64,000 nucleotides of DNA, taken from the NCBI RefSeq assembly GCF_014199305.1, contig NZ_JACIJK010000006.1, positions 1-64,000 on the forward strand. Reading direction: 5' to 3'. The translations under genes were made by a program, and so were the position numbers. Each line of letters begins with the position of its first letter. The first letter of the stretch is position 1. Positions 47,773-57,938 of this stretch are shown here, piece after piece. The notes below the pieces were generated by a model. It was not told the DNA's origin, did not search any database, and saw only the letters and a program-made list of their open reading frames with translations. Source of the DNA: Sphingomonas aerophila. GTDB lineage: Bacteria > Pseudomonadota > Alphaproteobacteria > Sphingomonadales > Sphingomonadaceae.

Positions 47773-50700
47773 TCAACTCTCGACCAGCTCGTCGAGCAGC
47801 GTCCTGACTCGTTCCAGCCGCTCCGCCGCATCCTCGATCCGCTCGCTTAACAGCAGCCTGTCACCCTTTTGCGTCAGCCCCGCCGCCGCCCAGTCACCCG
47901 CGAATTCGGGTCGTGGAGTCAACGCAATCGCTGCCGGCCCCGCATCGACACGCGCAATCCCGGCCACCGCAGCCGATAGCCGCACGGCCACCAATGACAG
48001 CAGGGCCTCAGCTTCGGGAGGCGACTTGCCAAACCGATCCTCCAACTCCTCCGCCAGCCCTTCCAGGCCGTCGCTATTGGTCACGCGGGCAAGCCGTGCA
48101 TAGGTGGTGATGCGCAGCTCCGGCTCAGGAATCCATTCGGCCGGCAGCCGTCCCTCAACACCCAGGTTCAGCTCGGGCGTCCAGCGTTCCGCGTCCTGCC
48201 CGCGGGCCTGGCGCAGCGCCGCTTCGAGCAGGTACTGGTACAGCTCCACGCCGATCAGCTTCATGTGCCCGGCCTGCGTCTCGCCCACCAGATCTCCCGC
48301 GCCGCGCATGTCCAAATCGCGGGCGGAGATGGCAAAGCCCGCCCCAAGCCGGTCGAACGCCTCAAGCGTGCGCAGGCGCTTGGCGGTCGCGCCCGCGATC
48401 GGATGCTCGGGGTTGGTCAGCAGCAGAACCTGCCCACGCCGGCTTCCACGCCCGACCCGCCCGCGCAACTGGTGAAGCTGCGACAAACCGAACCGATCGG
48501 CCCGCCATACCACCATCGTGTTCGCACGCGGTACGTCCAGCCCCGCTTCGATGATGTTCGTCGCTAGCAGCACGTCGCCCTCACCATTGGCGAAGCGGAC
48601 CATGGCGTCGTCGATCTCCGCCACCGGCATCTTGCCATGGGCTTGCAGCACGGTCAGCTCCGGCACCAGCTTGGCGAGCCGCGCGGCCATGTCGTCCATG
48701 TCCTCGATCCGGCTGACCACCACGAAGCTCTGCCCGCCCCGTCCCTTTTCCCGGCTCAGCGCCGTGCGAACGGTGGCGCCGTCCCATTCACCGGTGGAGG
48801 TCCGGATTGGCTGACGCCGCGCGGGCGGCGTGGCGATGACCGAAAGCTGCTGCAATCCGACCAGCGCGGTCTGCAAGGTGCGCGGAATCGGCGTGGCTGA
48901 CAGTGACAGGACGTGGGTGCCCGGACCGCCCAGCGCGCGCAGCTTCGCCTTGTCCGCCGCTCCAAAGCGTTGCTCCTCGTCGATTACGACCAGCGCCAGG
49001 TCCTTATACTCGACACCCTTGGCCGCAACGGCCCCGGTGCCGACCACCACTCCGATTGATCCGTCCGCCAGCCCTGCCTTGGCCGCTTTCTTCTCGGCCG
49101 CGCTCGACAGGCGGGACAGCCCGGCAACGCCGATCCCGGTGCCCTCAAAGCGCTTAGTGAAGTTCTGGATATGCTGGCGGACCAGCACCGTGGTGGGCGC
49201 GGCAACGATCACCTGCTTGCCGGCCAGTGCCGTCAATGCGGCAGCGCGCAACGCCACCTCTGTCTTGCCATAGCCGACATCGCCGATCACCAGCCGATCC
49301 ATCGGCTTTCCGCTCGCCAGGTCTGCCCGGACAGCCGCGATCGCGCGCGCCTGATCCGTTGTCTCAGTAAAGGGAAAGCCCGCCGCGAACCGTTCATAGG
49401 CGGCGGCGTCCGGGTCCAGCACCGGTGCCTCCTGTTGGTCGCGCTCGGTCGCCAGGCGGGTAAGCTCACGTGCGCTTTCCGCCACCGCTTCATCGATCGC
49501 GCCGCGCCGCTTAGCCCAGCTTGATCCGTCCAGTTTGTCGAGCGTCACCGCGTCAGCGTCAGCGCCATAACGCCAGATCCGGTCCGCTTCGGCGACCGGC
49601 ACCAACCGCCTGTCCTCACCCGCATAGCCGAGCACGATCGCGTCGCCGTCCTCGACCTTGTCCAGCCCTTCAACGATGCCGAGGCCGAAATCCTCGTGCA
49701 CGACCACGTCGCCGATCCGGATCTCTCCCGCCGGCCCCATCAACGGGTCGATCTGGCTTGGCCCCGTATCGCCCAGCGCCGCGCGGCTGCCGATCAGGTC
49801 GGCGGCGGCAACGACCAACGTGTCACCCTCCTGCCACCCGCGATCGATCGGGAGCACCAGCGTCAGCAGTCTTCCCGCGCTGGCGTCCTTGACGGCTGCC
49901 CAGCTCTCCACCGGCACCGCTTCGCGCTTCAGGATCTTGGCAATGCGGCGCGCGAGGAAACGAACGTCCCGTGCACTGCCGGCCAGCACCACGCGACCGC
50001 CCGCGTCCAGCACGGGGCCGGCAAGCTTCGCAAGAGCGCGGCCTGGCGCCTTGCTCTCGACGAAGCGCGGCGTGGGCTCTGCGCCGTGGCTGTTCAAAAC
50101 CAGCAGCTGGCGTGCTTCCAGCACCGCGTTCCAAGCGTCGGCGTCGGCGACCGGCTCACGCACCTTACCACCTCGCGCGGCGTCTTTAGCGAGAGCCACG
50201 AAGCGATCACGCCGGTCATTAACGCCCGGATCGGTCATCACCCGAGCGTCCGGCAAATGATCGAACAAGGTGACGTTCGGCGTGCCGTCGGGCTCACGCA
50301 CCTGCCCGATCTCCAGTTGCTCGATCGACTCGATGCCGAGCTGGGTGATCGGGTCGTAATGGCGGATTGACGCAATCGCGCCGTCCTCCACCTCGACCCG
50401 AGCAGGGTTTGGCGCGTCGGCGGGAAAGATGTCGGCCACCTGGCCGCGAACGGCCATTTCGCCCGGCTCGTCGACCCGGTCGTCCGCGAAATAGCCGATC
50501 TCTTCCAGCGTGCCCGCGAACTCCGCCAAATCGAGCGCATCGCCAACCGCAAGTCTTGGCGGGCGTGCGTCGAATGCGTCGGGCGCCAGGAACAGCCGGG
50601 CCGCCGCCTCGCCCGTGGAAACGAGCGCGATCCGCTCCTTACCCTGCGTCGCGCGACGAAGCCGGCGCAATGCGGCAACTCGGCGACCGGCGTTGGCGGG

Positions 50701-50919
50701 TGACGCTTCGGCGGCATCGCCCGGCAGCGCATCACTGGAGGGCAGGTGTATCACGGTCGCCTCGGGCGCCGCCGCGGCCAGTGCCGCTGCCAGTGCTTCC
50801 GCCCTCTGCTCGTCGGTGACAATCGCCAGAACATGGCCGTCGGTCAGCGCTTCCGCCGCACGAACGGCGAACACACCCACCGGCGCCGGGGTAACCCCGG
50901 CGGCATCCTTGTCGGCCAT
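47773..50919 (-). CDS. Mfd-like transcription-repair coupling helicase
   Basis: 1048 residues from ATG 50919. The UvrB-like N-terminal module is present (EEIGYFADDRVDEPGEMAVRGQVADIFP). The RNA-polymerase-interacting CarD-like region reads IRIGDVVVHEDFGLGIVEGLD. The translocase has DRLVIGDVGYGKTEVALRAAA (Walker A), VVIDEEQRFG (DEEQ box), SLSATPIPRTLQ, NIIEAGLDVPRANTMVV and LHQLRGRVGRG; the TRCF C-terminal domain follows. It is about 100 residues shorter than E. coli Mfd, so it may be a paralogue rather than the main Mfd. It sits inside the valine-catabolism gene run, an unexpected location. Confidence 0.82.
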   Translation of the reverse strand: MADKDAAGVTPAPVGVFAVRAAEALTDGHVLAIVTDEQRAEALAAALAAAAPEATVIHLPSSDALPGDAAEASPANAGRRVAALRRLRRATQGKERIALVSTGEAAARLFLAPDAFDARPPRLAVGDALDLAEFAGTLEEIGYFADDRVDEPGEMAVRGQVADIFPADAPNPARVEVEDGAIASIRHYDPITQLGIESIEQLEIGQVREPDGTPNVTLFDHLPDARVMTDPGVNDRRDRFVALAKDAARGGKVREPVADADAWNAVLEARQLLVLNSHGAEPTPRFVESKAPGRALAKLAGPVLDAGGRVVLAGSARDVRFLARRIAKILKREAVPVESWAAVKDASAGRLLTLVLPIDRGWQEGDTLVVAAADLIGSRAALGDTGPSQIDPLMGPAGEIRIGDVVVHEDFGLGIVEGLDKVEDGDAIVLGYAGEDRRLVPVAEADRIWRYGADADAVTLDKLDGSSWAKRRGAIDEAVAESARELTRLATERDQQEAPVLDPDAAAYERFAAGFPFTETTDQARAIAAVRADLASGKPMDRLVIGDVGYGKTEVALRAAALTALAGKQVIVAAPTTVLVRQHIQNFTKRFEGTGIGVAGLSRLSSAAEKKAAKAGLADGSIGVVVGTGAVAAKGVEYKDLALVVIDEEQRFGAADKAKLRALGGPGTHVLSLSATPIPRTLQTALVGLQQLSVIATPPARRQPIRTSTGEWDGATVRTALSREKGRGGQSFVVVSRIEDMDDMAARLAKLVPELTVLQAHGKMPVAEIDDAMVRFANGEGDVLLATNIIEAGLDVPRANTMVVWRADRFGLSQLHQLRGRVGRGSRRGQVLLLTNPEHPIAGATAKRLRTLEAFDRLGAGFAISARDLDMRGAGDLVGETQAGHMKLIGVELYQYLLEAALRQARGQDAERWTPELNLGVEGRLPAEWIPEPELRITTYARLARVTNSDGLEGLAEELEDRFGKSPPEAEALLSLVAVRLSAAVAGIARVDAGPAAIALTPRPEFAGDWAAAGLTQKGDRLLLSERIEDAAERLERVRTLLDELVES

Positions 50920-50993
50920 CAACACTCCCTTCCGCTCAGCCCCGTTCAACGATGCGAACGGGGCCGGCGTTCCGAAGGCGTGTGGCCCGGGCC

Positions 50994-52532
50994 TCAGCCC
51001 ATCGTCGGGATCACAAAAGCGTCCTGTATCCGGGACGGGCCGCCATCCTCGCTGCCCCGCGGCAAGGCAGAACCATCGGGCCAGCGCTGGGTCACCGTCT
51101 TGGTCTTGGTCCAGAACCGGACGCCCTCGGTGCCATGCTGGTTGATGTCGCCGAACGCCGAACGCTTCCACCCGCCAAATGTATGATAGGCGACCGGCAC
51201 CGGGATCGGCACGTTGATGCCCACCATGCCGACGTTGACGCGCGCCGCGAACTCGCGCGCGGCATGGCCGTTGCGGGTAAATATCGCGACTCCGTTTCCG
51301 TACTGGTGCTCGGACGGCAGGCGCAGTGCGGTCTCGAAGTCGGGCGCACGCACGATCTGGAGCACGGGGCCGAAAATCTCCTCCTTGTACGCGCTCATGT
51401 CGGGGGTGACCCGGTCGAACAGCGACGGGCCGATAAAGAAGCCGTTTTCGTGCCCCTGCAACTGGAACCCGCGGCCGTCCACGACCAGCTCGGCACCCTC
51501 GTCAACGCCCGTCTGAATCCACTTTTCCACCCGCTCCCTGTGCGCGGCGTTGACCACCGGCCCATAATGCGCGTCCGCATCGGTGGACACGCCAACGCGC
51601 AATCCTTCGATCGCGGGGATTAGCTTCTCGCGAAGCGCATCTGCCGTGCGCTCGCCGACAGGCACCACCACCGGCAGGGCCATGCAGCGCTCACCCGCCG
51701 AGCCGAAGGCCGCGCCGGACAAGTCGGCCACGACCTGATCAAGGTCCGCGTCGGGCATGACGATGCCATGGTTCTTGGCCCCGCCCATCGCCTGCACGCG
51801 CTTCCCCGCATACACGCCGCGCCGGTAGACATAATGCGCGATGTCGGACGACCCGACAAAGCTGACGGCGCTGATCGCGGGATGATCCAGGATCGCGTCC
51901 ACCATCTCCTTGTCGCCATGCACGACCTGAAGGATGCCCTCCGGCGCGCCCGCCTCCCGCATCAGCTCGGCAAGGCGAACGGGCACGGAAGGGTCGCGCT
52001 CCGAGGGCTTCAGGATGAAGGCATTGCCGCACGCGATCGCGACGCCGAACATCCACATCGGGATCATCGCGGGGAAGTTGAACGGTGTGATCCCCGCGCC
52101 GATGCCCAGCGGCTGGCGCATGGAGTAGACGTCGATGCCGGGCCCGGCGCCCTGCGTGTACTCGCCCTTCAGCACATGCGGAATGCCGCACGCGAACTCG
52201 ATCACCTCCAGCCCGCGCTGGATGTCGCCCCTGCTGTCAGCAATCACCTTACCGTGTTCGGACGAGAGCAGGTGTGCGAGCGCGTCCATGTTCGCCTCGA
52301 CCAGTTCCTTGAAGCGGAACATGACGCGGGCTCGCCGCTGCGGGTTGGTCGCGGCCCAGCCCGGCTGCGCTGCCTGCGCCGCTGCCACTGCGCGGTCGAG
52401 GTCGGCCGACGTGCCCAGCGTAACGCTCGCCTGGACCTGGCCGGTGTTCGGGTCCCAGATGTCGCTGGTCCGCCCGCCGCCTCCGCCGCCACCGGCAGGG
52501 CCGCCGGCGATCACGTGGTCGATGGTCCGCAT
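50994..52532 (-). CDS. mmsA: Methylmalonate-semialdehyde dehydrogenase (CoA-acylating)
   Basis: 512 residues. NAD-binding ITPFNFPAMIPMWMFGVAIACGNAFILKPSERDPS, the catalytic cysteine in GSAGERCMALPVVV, VGMVGINVPIPVPVAYHTFGGWKRSAFGD and the family C-terminus all match MmsA. It converts methylmalonate semialdehyde to propionyl-CoA. A run of glycines near residues 11-20 is unusual and longer than normal. It is the first gene of the val cluster, with 62 bases to the TonB receptor upstream and 74 bases to the Mfd-like gene downstream. Confidence 0.95.
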   Translation of the reverse strand: MRTIDHVIAGGPAGGGGGGGRTSDIWDPNTGQVQASVTLGTSADLDRAVAAAQAAQPGWAATNPQRRARVMFRFKELVEANMDALAHLLSSEHGKVIADSRGDIQRGLEVIEFACGIPHVLKGEYTQGAGPGIDVYSMRQPLGIGAGITPFNFPAMIPMWMFGVAIACGNAFILKPSERDPSVPVRLAELMREAGAPEGILQVVHGDKEMVDAILDHPAISAVSFVGSSDIAHYVYRRGVYAGKRVQAMGGAKNHGIVMPDADLDQVVADLSGAAFGSAGERCMALPVVVPVGERTADALREKLIPAIEGLRVGVSTDADAHYGPVVNAAHRERVEKWIQTGVDEGAELVVDGRGFQLQGHENGFFIGPSLFDRVTPDMSAYKEEIFGPVLQIVRAPDFETALRLPSEHQYGNGVAIFTRNGHAAREFAARVNVGMVGINVPIPVPVAYHTFGGWKRSAFGDINQHGTEGVRFWTKTKTVTQRWPDGSALPRGSEDGGPSRIQDAFVIPTMG

Positions 52533-52594
52533 TCAAACTCTCCTGCCTTATCGTTGCGGCGGCCTTTGCGCCCGAAGACAGTCGTGGGCAAGCA

Positions 52595-54658
52595 TCAGCG
52601 CGGGCGGTAGCGCAGCCCCAGCCACAGCGTCCGGGGGGTCGCGCGTTCGACGATGTCGGCGCCGCTGATGCCGGCCTCCACCCGCTCGTCGAACAGGTTC
52701 TCGGCGCGGACCTCCACCGCCACCGCGCGGGTGAGGGGAAGCGCCAGATAGCCGTCCAGCGTCGTCGCAGGTGCCAGCCGATCGACATTGGCGTCGTCGT
52801 CATACTGGCCCGCGAAATACCGCAGTGTCGCCGACGCGGTAAACCCGCCGCGCTGCCACCCGAGCGTCCCTGACACTTGGTCAAGCGGCGTCTGCGCAGG
52901 CCGGAGTCCATCCAAGGGTGCGGCGGTACCCGATGCCTCAACGCGCGGATCGACATGGCTCCATGATGCCAGAACAAACGCCGGCCCTGCTCGCCAGGAC
53001 GCGTCGACCTCGACGCCATTAGACCGGATCGCATCGAGGTTCTGCCGCACCCGATACGTGCCGTTCGCCGCGACGAAGCCGACCACCGGGAAGGCACCAG
53101 GCCCCGCCCCCTGCGTCACGTTCGCGATCGCGCCACGCAATTTGTTGTGGAACACGGTCGCGGCCAGGCTGACGCGCGGCACCGGCGCCCAGGTCGCGCC
53201 CGCCTCATACCCGGTCAACCGCTCAGGCGAGAGGGCTGAGTTCGGTGCGGTCGCGTCCGGGCCGACCCGGAAAGGACGATACAGTTCGTTCAGTGTCGGC
53301 AGCCGCCAGCCCCGATACGCCCCCGTCCGCAGAGCCAGTGTCGCCACGGGCCGCCACGCAACGCCAACCCGCCCGGTCGCTTCCGTCCCGTCACGATCGG
53401 CGAAGCGCGTGTCGGTCAGCGCCGGCCCGCCTGCTAACGGCCGTTCATTCAGAAAGCCGTCCGTAATCTGCCACCAGTCCAGCCGCCCGCCCGCGGTAAA
53501 GGTCAGCTGCCCTGCTTCCATCGCCCCGTCGACGAACAGCCCGGCCGTGCGTGACTCGCCACCTGCGACACGCCGCCGCGTCGGGCTGCCCCCGACAAAG
53601 GTATAAAGCTCCTGAGTCCGCCCCGACACATTGCGAAGGTCGCCGCCCAGTCGCAGCGTGATGGCATTGCCAAGCGGCGGCGCCACCTCGACGCGCACGC
53701 CGCTGCCGGTCGCAGGCGTGTTGTACTGGTTCAGCGACTGGGTCGCCGTCGTGCGCTGGGCGTTGATGCTGGCGAAGCTCGACGCGAATGCGCGTGTCTG
53801 CAGGTAAGCGAGCGCCGACCAGGCCCAGTCGCCTCGCCCGACGAACCGCAGACTGGCGTCCGCACCTTCGGACTTGTTGGCAGTGAAGTCGGTCCCACGA
53901 TCACGCCGGTCCGTAAACGCTGACAGATTTGCCTGCAGTTCGGTACCGCGACCAATGTCGATCACGGCCCTGATCGCGCCTGAGGCCTGCTCATAGGGTG
54001 CTGGCCGATCCGCGGGACCGCGGCTCTCCGTGACGGTGGGCGTAAAGCCGTCTCCGCGTTGGTAAGCGCCGGACAGCGTGGCGAACCCGCCGGGCCGGAC
54101 CAATGCCGCCGATGCGTCGGCGTCGATCGAGTCACGGCTGCCATAAGCGGCCGATCCGCTGAACGGTGCCAGCGCCTGCGGCGTCGCGCTCTCCAGTTCC
54201 ACTGTGCCCGCCAGGGCACCGGGTCCCCAGAAGCCGCTGCCCCCACCCCTGGTGACCCGCACCTGTCCCAATCGGCTGACAGCATAGGCCGGGAACGGAA
54301 CCCAGCCGCCGAACGGGTCGGTTTGCGGGACGCCGTCAAGGATCAGCAGCGCCCGGCTGGACGCATTGCCGCCGATGCCGCGCAGCGAAATGCCCTGGCT
54401 GGTCGGGTTAGCCGAACGGGAGTCGGATCGGCGGAACTGCTGCAGCCCGGCGACGTCGGACAGCACGCTTTCCAACCGGTTGCTCGCATTGGCGTCCAGC
54501 CGCCCACGATCGATCGTCACCACGCCAAACGCCCGATCACCCGGCGCCTCAGCAAGACCACGGCCGGTAACGACGACGTCTGGTTGTACAGGTTCGCCCA
54601 CCTGGGCGGCGACGGGCGCGGCGACCAGGGTCGCGAACAGGGGCAAGCGGCTGAGCAT
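52595..54658 (-). CDS. TonB-dependent receptor
   Basis: 687 residues from ATG 54658 (AAAGGCAG four bases upstream). Signal peptide LPLFATLVAAPVAAQ. The plug domain covers about residues 30-150: DRAFGVVTIDRGRLDANASNRLESVLSDVAGLQQFRR, TSQGISLRGIGGNASSRALLILDGVPQTDPFGGWV. The rest is an outer-membrane barrel ending with TLWLGLRYRPR. The substrate is unknown. It starts 44 bases after the TauE/SafE stop, so it probably belongs to one transcript with it and the upstream receptor. Confidence 0.92.
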   Translation of the reverse strand: MLSRLPLFATLVAAPVAAQVGEPVQPDVVVTGRGLAEAPGDRAFGVVTIDRGRLDANASNRLESVLSDVAGLQQFRRSDSRSANPTSQGISLRGIGGNASSRALLILDGVPQTDPFGGWVPFPAYAVSRLGQVRVTRGGGSGFWGPGALAGTVELESATPQALAPFSGSAAYGSRDSIDADASAALVRPGGFATLSGAYQRGDGFTPTVTESRGPADRPAPYEQASGAIRAVIDIGRGTELQANLSAFTDRRDRGTDFTANKSEGADASLRFVGRGDWAWSALAYLQTRAFASSFASINAQRTTATQSLNQYNTPATGSGVRVEVAPPLGNAITLRLGGDLRNVSGRTQELYTFVGGSPTRRRVAGGESRTAGLFVDGAMEAGQLTFTAGGRLDWWQITDGFLNERPLAGGPALTDTRFADRDGTEATGRVGVAWRPVATLALRTGAYRGWRLPTLNELYRPFRVGPDATAPNSALSPERLTGYEAGATWAPVPRVSLAATVFHNKLRGAIANVTQGAGPGAFPVVGFVAANGTYRVRQNLDAIRSNGVEVDASWRAGPAFVLASWSHVDPRVEASGTAAPLDGLRPAQTPLDQVSGTLGWQRGGFTASATLRYFAGQYDDDANVDRLAPATTLDGYLALPLTRAVAVEVRAENLFDERVEAGISGADIVERATPRTLWLGLRYRPR

Positions 54659-54702
54659 GAAGCTGCCTTTGCCCACTTTGTGCACTGCCGCAAACACTTG
54701 CA

Positions 54703-55422
54703 TCAGCGCATCAGTGCGGATGCCACTCCGTAAAGGCTGGTCAGCGTCAGCACCGTTCCGACCAGCAGCAACAGCGTACGCGTAGGAAGCCGCTTGGCCA
54801 TGATCGCGCCCAGCGGCGACGCCACCAGACCGCCGATCAACAAGCCCGCCGTCGCTGTCGTGAACGCTTCCCAGCCCAATCGCGCGATAAAGGTCGCAGA
54901 CACGGTCGCCGTCAGAAAGAACTCGGTCGTGTTGACGGTCCCGACCGTGCGCCGCGGGCAGCCGCCCTGCACCAGCAGGTTGCTGGTCACGACGGGGCCC
55001 CATCCGCCCCCGCCCGCTGCATCAAGGAAGCCGCCGACCAGCCCCAAGGGCGCCACGAACCTGGGCTCGCGCTCCGGCGGGTGCCGATGGCGGAGCGCGC
55101 GCCACAACAGGTACACCCCGATCGCGGCCAGATAGGCCAGCACGAACGGCCGCGCGACACTCGCATCGACACTGCTGAGCACATACGCGCCGAGCAGCCC
55201 GCCGATGATTCCAGGGATCGCCAGGCGGCGGAACAACCGCCAGTCCACATTACGGTGGAGAACGTGACTGATCCCGGATGCGGCCGTCGTGAACGTCTCC
55301 ACCGTATGCACGCCTGCCGATGCCGCTGCGGGCGGCACACCCAAGCTGATCAGCAACGTGTTCGATATAACGCCAAACGCCATTCCAAGCGCGCCGTCCA
55401 CGAGCTGCGCCGCAAACCCCAC
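54703..55422 (-). CDS. Sulfite exporter TauE/SafE-family permease
   Basis: 239 residues from GTG 55422. About seven or eight spans with FAAQLVDGALGMAFGVISNTLLISLGVPPAAASAGVHTVETFTTAASG, then GLVGGFLDAAGGGGWGPVVTSNLL, the repeated TauE/SafE half-motif. The frame is open upstream (QLLEQLLPFVAVGFAA) with no good start codon, so the true N-terminus may be longer. The family moves sulfite, sulfonates or organic anions across the inner membrane; the substrate is open. Flanked by two TonB receptors in the same direction. Confidence 0.88.
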   Translation of the reverse strand: MGFAAQLVDGALGMAFGVISNTLLISLGVPPAAASAGVHTVETFTTAASGISHVLHRNVDWRLFRRLAIPGIIGGLLGAYVLSSVDASVARPFVLAYLAAIGVYLLWRALRHRHPPEREPRFVAPLGLVGGFLDAAGGGGWGPVVTSNLLVQGGCPRRTVGTVNTTEFFLTATVSATFIARLGWEAFTTATAGLLIGGLVASPLGAIMAKRLPTRTLLLLVGTVLTLTSLYGVASALMR

Positions 55423-55475
55423 CGCAACGAACGGAAGCAGTTGTTCTAAAAGTTGAATTGAGATCGGATCAGTCC

Positions 55476-57938
55476 TTAGAAGGATTTGGACAAGGTGACG
55501 CCATAGGTGCGTGGATCACCCGGTTGTCCTACGATCAACCCCGTGCTGCCCGACTGGGTTGCGAGCAATTCAAAGTAGTTCTCGTCGAACGCGTTGCGAA
55601 CCCAGGCAAACACGTTGAAATCCCTTTCAGTTTTGAAACCGAGACGAAAATTCGAGATCGAGTAGCCGTCGACATAGGTGTAGATTGAGGGCGACGGGCT
55701 GGACGAGAAGCGCGACCGATAGCTGCCGTCGTAACCCAGATATACCTGGCCCGCGACATCGCCGACCCGAACCGGCAGGTCGTACTCCGCACCGAATGAC
55801 AGCGCCCACTTCGACACGCCGGGCAGCACCTGGCCCGAGATGTCGCAGACGACGGGGCTGAACGAGGGTGAAGCCGTTGACCCGATCCGACCGGGCGCGC
55901 TCGCCGGGTTGGCTGCGGTTGCGATCGAGCCGCCGGACAATTCCGGCGGGCACGGCGCGTTGCGGAAGCGGACATATTTTGCATCGGTATAGGCGGCGTT
56001 GAAGTAGGCATTCAGACGCTCGGTCGGACGGAATGCTGTGTCCAGCTCTGCACCGGCAGTCCGCACGCGACCAGCATTGGCCAGGTAGCCGCGGATCACC
56101 GCTAATTGTCCGTTGTTCACCGTCGCCTGGTAATCGTCGATGCCGGTGTAGAAGACGGCCAGGTTGGCGGTGACCCGACGGTCAGCAAACTGGGTCTTCA
56201 GGCCCAGCTCCAGGTGATTGACCTTCTCCGGATCGACCGTTTGCACCGACAGGTCGACCGCGGTTCCGGCCGCGTTCAACGGCAGGCCTGACAGGTTTAT
56301 ACCGCCCGACTTGTAGCTGCGCGCATAGGTCGCATAGCCATGGACATCGCGACTGAAGTCATAGGCGACCGTCAGATCCCCCGACAGATTCCAGTTGTCG
56401 AATTCCGGAGCATAGCTTTGCGGGCTGAGCACGCCCGACTGGTCGCCGGTCAGCGCCGTGTTCGTTCCATTTGTGACCAGCGACACGTAGTCGCCGCTTT
56501 TCTTGTCGTAGTTGAGCCGCAACCCCGGCGAGATCGACAGCTGGTCGGTCGGGTGCCAGGTCAGCTTGCCAAAGGCGGCCGCGGACGTGTTGGTGAAACC
56601 AATGGTGTTGCGGCTGGTCAGGTTGTTCAGCGTCGCAGGGTTGCGCCCGCCTGCGCTGGTCGGGTTGAGCAGGAACGCGCTCGCTGCTGGGCCCTGAATC
56701 TGCAGGCCCTGGGTGTCGATCTTCTGGTGAAAGTAGAACAGGCCCGCGACGTAATCGAGCGATCGGTCGCCATTCGACGCGATCCGCAATTCCTGGCTGA
56801 TCTGGCTCTGCTGGGATGGGTTGTTCGACGCGCTGGTGATCGGCAGCCCGATGAAGTCGCGATCATTCGACGGATCCCAGTGCCAGAAGCGCCAGGCGCT
56901 GACGGAGGTGATGGTCGCGCCGCCCAGGTCCCAGTTCCCAACCAGCGATAGTCCGCCCAGTTCCTGCTTCGCGCGCACATCAACGTCGATGTCGGTCAGC
57001 CGATCGAACGGGTTGGTTGAAGGGACTGCATAATTCTGCGCCGCCGCGAGAGCGCCATACTGCCGGTTGGCATTGCGCTGGGTCGCGCCCACCCGGGCAT
57101 AATATTGTACGCAGCAGTTCGGGTTCTGGCGGTTATAATCGCCGGCCAGCGTCAGGTCGAGATTGGGCGCTGCCTGCCAAAGAATGCGGGCGCGAAAGGA
57201 CTGGTTGTCCTGGCTGTTCTGCCATTCGCGCTGCCGGACATTGTAGACTGTTCCTCGCCGCGTGGTGACCGACGTCGACAGCCGGATCGCGACCTTGTCG
57301 TCAACCAGCGGACCGGACACGGACGCCTTGCCCTGGAAGAAGGAGTAATTGCCCCCCGTCAACTCGACCCGGGCCTCCGGTTCGAAACTGGGAGCGCGCG
57401 TGATGATGTTGATCGCGCCAGCAGTGGTGTTCTTGCCGTACAACGTGCCCTGCGGCCCGCGCAGCACTTCGATCCGATCGGTGTCGGTGAAGTCAAAGGT
57501 CGCCGACGCGATGCGACTATAATAGACCTGGTCGACATAGATGCCGACGCCCTGTTCGATGCCATCATTGGTAAGGCCGAACGGTGCGCCGAGCCCGCGG
57601 ATATTGGCAGCCGAGTTGCGAGGGTTGGTGGAGTAAAATTGCAGTGTCGGCTGGATCTGGGTCAGCCGGTTCACATTGTACGTGCCGGTCTCAGCCAGCG
57701 CGGTTCCACCCACAACGGAGATCGCGATCGGCACCCGCTGGGCAGACTCCGCGCGGCGCCTTGCCGTGACCACCACTTCACCACCTGGGGCCGGACCGGT
57801 GCGCCCGGTCGCCTCGTCGTCAGTCCCGCCATTCTCCTGCGTCTGGGCCACTTCCTGTGTTTGAGCGGCGACATCCTGAACCGGCGTTGCAGGCGCGCTC
57901 GCCTGTGCGGCAAGCAACAGGGCAATAGTGATGGTCAT
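55476..57938 (-). CDS. TonB-dependent receptor (long)
   Basis: 820 residues from ATG 57938 (GGGGGG six bases upstream). Signal peptide TITIALLLAAQASA. The plug domain begins EVVVTARRRAESAQRVPIAISVVGG and includes the classic VDRIEVLRGPQGTLYGKNTTAGAINIITRAP-type block; the barrel ends with RDFNVFAWVRNAFDENYFELLATQ and YGVTLSKSF. Sphingomonads carry many of these for plant-derived substrates or siderophores. It is the first gene of receptor-permease-receptor and divergent from rpsA across a hairpin region. Confidence 0.93.
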   Translation of the reverse strand: MTITIALLLAAQASAPATPVQDVAAQTQEVAQTQENGGTDDEATGRTGPAPGGEVVVTARRRAESAQRVPIAISVVGGTALAETGTYNVNRLTQIQPTLQFYSTNPRNSAANIRGLGAPFGLTNDGIEQGVGIYVDQVYYSRIASATFDFTDTDRIEVLRGPQGTLYGKNTTAGAINIITRAPSFEPEARVELTGGNYSFFQGKASVSGPLVDDKVAIRLSTSVTTRRGTVYNVRQREWQNSQDNQSFRARILWQAAPNLDLTLAGDYNRQNPNCCVQYYARVGATQRNANRQYGALAAAQNYAVPSTNPFDRLTDIDVDVRAKQELGGLSLVGNWDLGGATITSVSAWRFWHWDPSNDRDFIGLPITSASNNPSQQSQISQELRIASNGDRSLDYVAGLFYFHQKIDTQGLQIQGPAASAFLLNPTSAGGRNPATLNNLTSRNTIGFTNTSAAAFGKLTWHPTDQLSISPGLRLNYDKKSGDYVSLVTNGTNTALTGDQSGVLSPQSYAPEFDNWNLSGDLTVAYDFSRDVHGYATYARSYKSGGINLSGLPLNAAGTAVDLSVQTVDPEKVNHLELGLKTQFADRRVTANLAVFYTGIDDYQATVNNGQLAVIRGYLANAGRVRTAGAELDTAFRPTERLNAYFNAAYTDAKYVRFRNAPCPPELSGGSIATAANPASAPGRIGSTASPSFSPVVCDISGQVLPGVSKWALSFGAEYDLPVRVGDVAGQVYLGYDGSYRSRFSSSPSPSIYTYVDGYSISNFRLGFKTERDFNVFAWVRNAFDENYFELLATQSGSTGLIVGQPGDPRTYGVTLSKSF

